DNA from: Bradyrhizobium lablabi
Lineage (GTDB): Bacteria; Pseudomonadota; Alphaproteobacteria; Rhizobiales; Xanthobacteraceae
Reading direction: 5' to 3'
Length of the DNA stretch: 64,000 nt
Assembly (NCBI RefSeq): GCF_900141755.1
Contig: NZ_LT670844.1
Span: 7,350,501 to 7,414,500, forward strand
The position numbers were made by a program, and so were the translations under genes. Position 1 is the stretch's first letter, and the number at the start of each line of letters is the position of its first letter. A model generated the notes under the pieces. That model was given only the letters and a program-made list of their open reading frames with translations, made no database searches and was not told where the DNA came from. This document shows positions 63,033 through 64,000 of this stretch, piece by piece.

Positions 63033-63847
63033 ACGACGAAGCGCCTGACATCCAGACCGCGCCATCCGGCGAAGCCAGCCCAAAGCCTGACGCCGGCCGC
63101 GAAGCCGCGCCGCCCAAGAAGAAGCCCGGCAAAGCCGCCGCCGCCAGGGCGGCGATTGCCGCGATGGAGGGGCGGATCGGGCACAAGTTTGCCGACACCT
63201 CGCTGCTGACCACCGCCATCACCCACGTCTCGGCGCTGAAATCCACGCGCAAGCGCGGCGACAGTTACCAGCGGCTCGAATTCTTAGGCGATCGCGTGCT
63301 CGGGCTCGCCGTGTCCGATATGCTCTATCGCACCTATCCGAAGGCCGACGAGGGCGAGCTTTCAAAACGGCTCGCCGATCTCGTGCGCAAGGAAAGCTGC
63401 GCCGATGTCGCAAAGTTGCTCGGACTGGTCGATGACATCAAGCTGGGCCAGGTCGGAGCGTTGGCAAGCGCACGCCTGCGCAAATCCGTGCTCGGCGACA
63501 TCTGCGAGGCGGTGATCGGGGCGATCTTCCTCGACGGCGGCTATGCGGCCGCGGCGCAGTTCGTCGAGCGCAACTGGGCCGAGCGGATGCGCAAGCTGCG
63601 GCGGCCGCTGCGCGATCCCAAGACGGTCTTGCAGGAATGGGCGCAGAGCAAGCGCCTGCCGACGCCGGTGTACCGCGAGATCGAGCGCACCGGGCCGCAT
63701 CACGACCCGCAGTTTCGCGTCGCCGTGGATTTGCCGGGCTTAGAGCCTGCCGAAGGCGTCGGCGGCAACAAGCGGGCCGCCGAAAAGGACGCGGCATCGG
63801 TGATGATCAAGCGCGAAGGCGTCGGTGGCGGCGGCAATGACGGATAA
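63029..63847 (+). CDS. rnc: Ribonuclease III
   Basis: 272 residues with a basic/Ala/Pro-rich N-terminal extension of about 45 residues. The signature [20 protein letters not shown] has the catalytic acidic residues. [20 protein letters not shown] has the second acidic set. A C-terminal dsRNA-binding domain ([39 protein letters not shown]) is complete. Processes rRNA and regulatory RNAs. Overlaps lepB and era by ATGA and 11 bases. Confidence 0.95.
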   Translation: MNDEAPDIQTAPSGEASPKPDAGREAAPPKKKPGKAAAARAAIAAMEGRIGHKFADTSLLTTAITHVSALKSTRKRGDSYQRLEFLGDRVLGLAVSDMLYRTYPKADEGELSKRLADLVRKESCADVAKLLGLVDDIKLGQVGALASARLRKSVLGDICEAVIGAIFLDGGYAAAAQFVERNWAERMRKLRRPLRDPKTVLQEWAQSKRLPTPVYREIERTGPHHDPQFRVAVDLPGLEPAEGVGGNKRAAEKDAASVMIKREGVGGGGNDG

Positions 63848-64000
63848 TTCCCAAGGCGATGCCGCGCCAGCCGCGCCGGCCACCCGCTGCGGTTTTGTCG
63901 CGCTGATCGGCGCCCCCAATGTCGGCAAGTCTACCCTGGTCAATGCGCTGGTCGGCTCCAAGGTCACGATCGTCTCGCGCAAGGTGCAGACCACCCGCGC
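63837..64000 (+). CDS. era: GTPase Era (partial)
   Basis: The first 54 codons only; the rest lies beyond the window. The start [20 protein letters not shown] is followed by the P-loop [20 protein letters not shown] and the switch region [14 protein letters not shown], which is Era-type. Binds 16S rRNA and couples ribosome maturation to growth. The ATG lies 11 bases before the rnc stop. Confidence 0.93.
   Translation, partial: MTDNSQGDAAPAAPATRCGFVALIGAPNVGKSTLVNALVGSKVTIVSRKVQTTR

Noticed and set aside
1..64000. CRISPR array, intact insertion sequence or prophage
   Set aside because: No regularly spaced direct repeats, transposase, integrase or phage structural motifs were recognised; the repeated elements are palindromic intergenic units.

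Overview
The window looks like chromosomal DNA of a Bradyrhizobium-type alphaproteobacterium (Nitrobacteraceae). The base composition is GC-rich, with long antisense shadow frames. A divK-pleD pair, an EipB-family envelope protein, a Porin_2-type porin and the order rpoZ-rsh-pdxJ-acpS-lepB-rnc-era all fit this group. So do several families of intergenic palindromic repeats of the kind that litter Bradyrhizobium and Rhodopseudomonas genomes. I see no rRNA, CRISPR array, intact insertion sequence or prophage; there is one tRNA (Ser, anticodon GCT). Species assignment is inference.

Layout. 1-8 kb: cut-off glycerophosphodiester phosphodiesterase, RidA, EipB, DNA polymerase IV with a zinc-finger N-terminus, DUF3572, divK-pleD, a divergent TetR/MFS pair with two visible operators, and rpmG. 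8-17 kb: a Tat-exported alpha/beta hydrolase with a cysteine nucleophile, a flavin monooxygenase, then the minus-strand core run topA-rnr-DUF983-NUDIX. 17-26 kb: accessory redox/regulator modules (HxlR/SDR, azoR/HxlR, an amidase) interleaved with the core genes dprA, plsY, pyrC' and pyrB. The pyrC product lacks the metal-binding histidine pair. 26-32 kb: a VanX-type dipeptidase, an AidB-like acyl-CoA dehydrogenase and three CPBP membrane-protease genes in tandem. Between the second and third lies a scar that joins a copy of the ruvX 3' end to an internally deleted CPBP fragment. 32-40 kb: ruvX, a LysR regulator, two nitronate monooxygenases, and gatC-orf-gatA-orf-gatB with two extra small genes coupled by 4-base or near overlaps.

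40-53 kb is the least conserved part: a 30-residue lysine-rich peptide gene, a Sel1-like protein, an orphan AAA ATPase, a TPR lipoprotein-like protein, a decayed O-GlcNAc-transferase-like pseudogene, tRNA-Ser, a major porin with a strong terminator, a formylglycine-generating enzyme translationally coupled to a Tat-exported sulfatase, and a ParE-type toxin-antitoxin pair. 53-64 kb returns to core genes: slt, dapA, mscL, smpB, a peroxiredoxin, a type-5-like uracil-DNA glycosylase overlapping a NYN nuclease gene, then rpoZ, rsh, pdxJ, acpS, lepB, rnc and the start of era.

How it works together: translation and RNA processing (gatCAB, smpB, rnr, rnc, era, rpmG, rpoZ), DNA topology and repair (topA, dprA, ruvX, dinB, UDG), pyrimidine synthesis (pyrB with a pseudo-PyrC), cell-cycle and second-messenger signalling (DivK, PleD for c-di-GMP, RSH for ppGpp) and envelope maintenance (EipB, Slt, LepB, PlsY). 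The best candidates for something new are the CPBP array with its ruvX scar, the small proteins built into the gatCAB operon, the FGE-sulfatase-porin locus and the lysine-rich micropeptide. I do not see a clearly undescribed multi-gene system, and these findings are offered at moderate interest only.
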